Shown here: positions 62,396 through 64,000 of the stretch, one piece after another
Layout: each line of letters begins with the position of its first letter
How positions within the stretch are numbered: position 1 is the stretch's first letter
Assembly (NCBI RefSeq): GCF_001612885.1
Contig: NZ_BDBH01000015.1
Location: 124,001 to 188,000, forward strand
From: Nocardia harenae NBRC 108248
GTDB taxonomy: Bacteria > Actinomycetota > Actinomycetes > Mycobacteriales > Mycobacteriaceae
Length of the DNA: 64,000 nt
Reading direction: 5' to 3'
Notes under the pieces: model-generated
What the model saw: only the letters and a program-made list of their open reading frames with translations
Databases searched by the model: none
Told to the model about the DNA's origin: nothing
Program-made: the position numbers and the translations under genes

Positions 62396-62437
62396 GGCCG
62401 GTGGGACGTCCCGGGTGCGGCTCGAAGGTCGGTGCGC

Positions 62438-63850
62438 TTACCCGACCCCGCTGGCCTTACCGAAGAACGATGCAAGAACCTCCCCGAACGCCGCCGCCGT
62501 CACCTGCAAACCGGCCGGATCCAATGCCAGCGACCCGGCGTCGAAGGTGCTGCACCCCGGCTGCACCGGAACCCCGTTCAAGCGGTCCCGCATCCACAGC
62601 AGCGCCGGACCGGCGCCGGTGATCTCGGTGGTGATGTGCTCGGCGAGGTGCTCCCTCGTGTACTGCACAGTGGCCGCTGGATCGGCGCAGTACGTGTCGA
62701 CCAGCGTGTTCACCGGCCCGACGGGGATGAGCTCGTCGGGGTTGCCCTGCCAGATGTAGAGCGGCAGGTCGGGGACGGCCTTGCCCATGCGGGTGCGGGC
62801 GAGGACGTCGCGGACGACAGGGTCGTCGAGGGGGTCGCCCTCGGTGCGCAGGAAGCCCGTGATGTCGAGGAATGGCGCGAGCACGGTGTTCCACTGAACG
62901 CAGAGCCCGCCCTTGACGGTGGCGAGGGCGGCGCCGAGCGGGTCGAGGTCGCGGTCGAGGACGGCATCGAACTCGGGGTACTCGCGGCTCAGGCCGAGGA
63001 TGGCGGTCATGATCATGCCGGACCAGATGCCGTTGTTGCCGTTGAGCAGGACCGGGCCGAGATCGGCGGGGACTCCGCCCATGGCGGCGGCGGCGATGCT
63101 CAGCTCGGGAGCGTAGGAGCGGCGCAGTTCGGCGGCGTGGCCGGTGGCGATGGCGCCGCCGGAGTAGCCGTACATGCCGACGCGCGCCTCGGGAGCGAGC
63201 CGCAGCGGGTCGAAGTTCTCGGCGGCGCGGATGCCGTCGAGGGTGATCCGGCCGGCCAGCGGGCCGGCGCCGAATGCCTCGGCGGGGCCCTGGTGGTCGG
63301 GGATGGCGATGGCCCAGCCCTGCTGCAGCGCACCCTGGGCGATGATGAACTCCAGCGGGACCACGATCTGGCCGAGCGCGGGCGCGGCCGACCACTGCTG
63401 CACCGCGTAGGAGGGGGCGCAGTAGGCGGCGAGGGAGTCGACGGCGATCTGCACCGAGAGCAGCTTGTCCGGGGCGGAGCCGCGGGGCTTCAGCACGGTG
63501 GTCACCGCGGAGATCGGCTCGTCGCGGCTGCTGTTCGAGCGGTAGGAGAGCTGCCAGGCGTCCACGTTCAGCGGGATCACGCCGAAGTTCGCCGGATTGA
63601 TCCGGCGGGCGGCCAGGATCTCGCCGGGGGCCGCGGCGGCGATCGACTCGGCGGGCGGGCGGTAGAAGCCGGGGTCGAGCTCAGGGGGGAGCGGCAACGC
63701 GGCGGCCGGTTGCACCGCCACCTCGGGGGCCGCGTGGGCTGTGCCCGACCCCGCCACGAGGGCCAGTGCGAGGCTGCCGCACAGCATGATCAGCCGACGA
63801 CCGCGCCGTCCTCGGGTATCCGACAACTCGACCTCCAATTGTGAAACCAT
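62438..63850 (-). CDS. Secretory lipase (LIP family), second member
   Basis: The protein has 470 residues with a signal peptide (RRLIMLCGSLALALVAGS, cleavage near AHAAPE). Nucleophile elbow MYGYSGGAIATG, acid region YIWQGNPDELIP and C-terminal His near REHLAEHI fit the PF03583 lipases. It shares the layout of the lipase at 50436-51704 (AVTTVL, GRITLDG, GGVP segments) but is clearly diverged. It starts about 150 bp before the window end. Confidence 0.9.
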   Translation of the reverse strand: MVSQLEVELSDTRGRRGRRLIMLCGSLALALVAGSGTAHAAPEVAVQPAAALPLPPELDPGFYRPPAESIAAAAPGEILAARRINPANFGVIPLNVDAWQLSYRSNSSRDEPISAVTTVLKPRGSAPDKLLSVQIAVDSLAAYCAPSYAVQQWSAAPALGQIVVPLEFIIAQGALQQGWAIAIPDHQGPAEAFGAGPLAGRITLDGIRAAENFDPLRLAPEARVGMYGYSGGAIATGHAAELRRSYAPELSIAAAAMGGVPADLGPVLLNGNNGIWSGMIMTAILGLSREYPEFDAVLDRDLDPLGAALATVKGGLCVQWNTVLAPFLDITGFLRTEGDPLDDPVVRDVLARTRMGKAVPDLPLYIWQGNPDELIPVGPVNTLVDTYCADPAATVQYTREHLAEHITTEITGAGPALLWMRDRLNGVPVQPGCSTFDAGSLALDPAGLQVTAAAFGEVLASFFGKASGVG

Positions 63851-64000
63851 TAGGGACCACTCGTGGCGAGTTTCACATACCGTGATCTGGATCGCAATCA
63901 GCGGGCTGCTCGGAGCGCGCAGTGATCAGGTGGCCGCGCCGCGCTGGCCGATCGGGTTCGGCGATAGGGGAGGGGAGGTGCACAGTCCGAGCGCGGTCAG

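Noticed and set aside
55978..62430. Direct repeat of the tRNA-Ala 3' end as a right attachment site
   Set aside because: I looked near the broken arsC and the IS borders and saw no copy of the T-arm/acceptor sequence.

Overview
The window is high-GC actinobacterial chromosome, most likely from Nocardia or a close relative in the Mycobacteriales. Three things point there. The gene order prfB / MscS-like / small membrane protein / ftsE / ftsX / smpB / ssrA matches Mycobacterium tuberculosis Rv3105c-Rv3100c plus ssrA, with extra genes here between ftsX and smpB. A fadE24-fadE23 pair and a hisN lie next to it, as in the Rv3137-Rv3140 neighbourhood. The tmRNA tag is one residue away from the mycobacterial tag. 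Several families are typical of nocardiae: secretory lipases, DUF4189, EspC-like type VII secretion proteins and DUF3558-type lipoproteins.

Layout. 1-6.9 kb: end of a membrane protein gene, a two-domain TerD protein, two tandem acyl-CoA synthetases and two exported proteins. 7-11.3 kb: a DUF4189 protein, fadE23-fadE24 behind a tandem palindromic operator, and hisN. 11.3-12.9 kb: a divergent FMN reductase and MmyB-type regulator. 12.9-15.5 kb: a visibly more A/T-rich three-gene cassette with 4-nt overlaps (AAA ATPase of the DUF3696 type, PIN-like nuclease, RNA ligase) inserted beside prfB. This is the best candidate for an undescribed defence or RNA-repair system. 15.7-23.8 kb: core genes prfB to ssrA, including recQ and a Tat-exported phosphoesterase. 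23.8-25 kb: two antitoxin genes, each next to the wreck of its toxin, directly behind the tmRNA 3' end.

25-40 kb: mixed genes. They include a DUF899 protein, a DUF574 methyltransferase, a MetE-fold protein, a type VII secretion-related group (EspC-like, large TPR-region protein, two related lipoproteins), TerD, a GT87 mannosyltransferase, a PRC-barrel protein, an AraC regulator and arsC. 41.7-46 kb: an ECF sigma factor gene followed by a gene joining a zinc anti-sigma motif to an Asp23 domain, then a tight run of Asp23/Gls24 and membrane-anchor genes, a likely envelope-stress operon. 46-55.9 kb: sirtuin, sugar-lactone oxidase, TetR/MFS efflux pair with paired operators, secretory lipase, phosphoglucomutase, a second MFS transporter and a DsbA-like protein.

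55.98-62.4 kb: a genomic island starting at tRNA-Ala(GGC). It holds a decayed IS30 element lying against an IS3 remnant, an AbiEi antitoxin whose partner toxin is cut off by an IS5-family element with a -1 frameshift site, the tail of an XRE/TPR regulator, and an arsenic operon (arsR-acr3-arsC) ending in a second, broken arsC. The backbone resumes with a second secretory lipase gene. Positions and motifs were read by eye; no database search or alignment was run.
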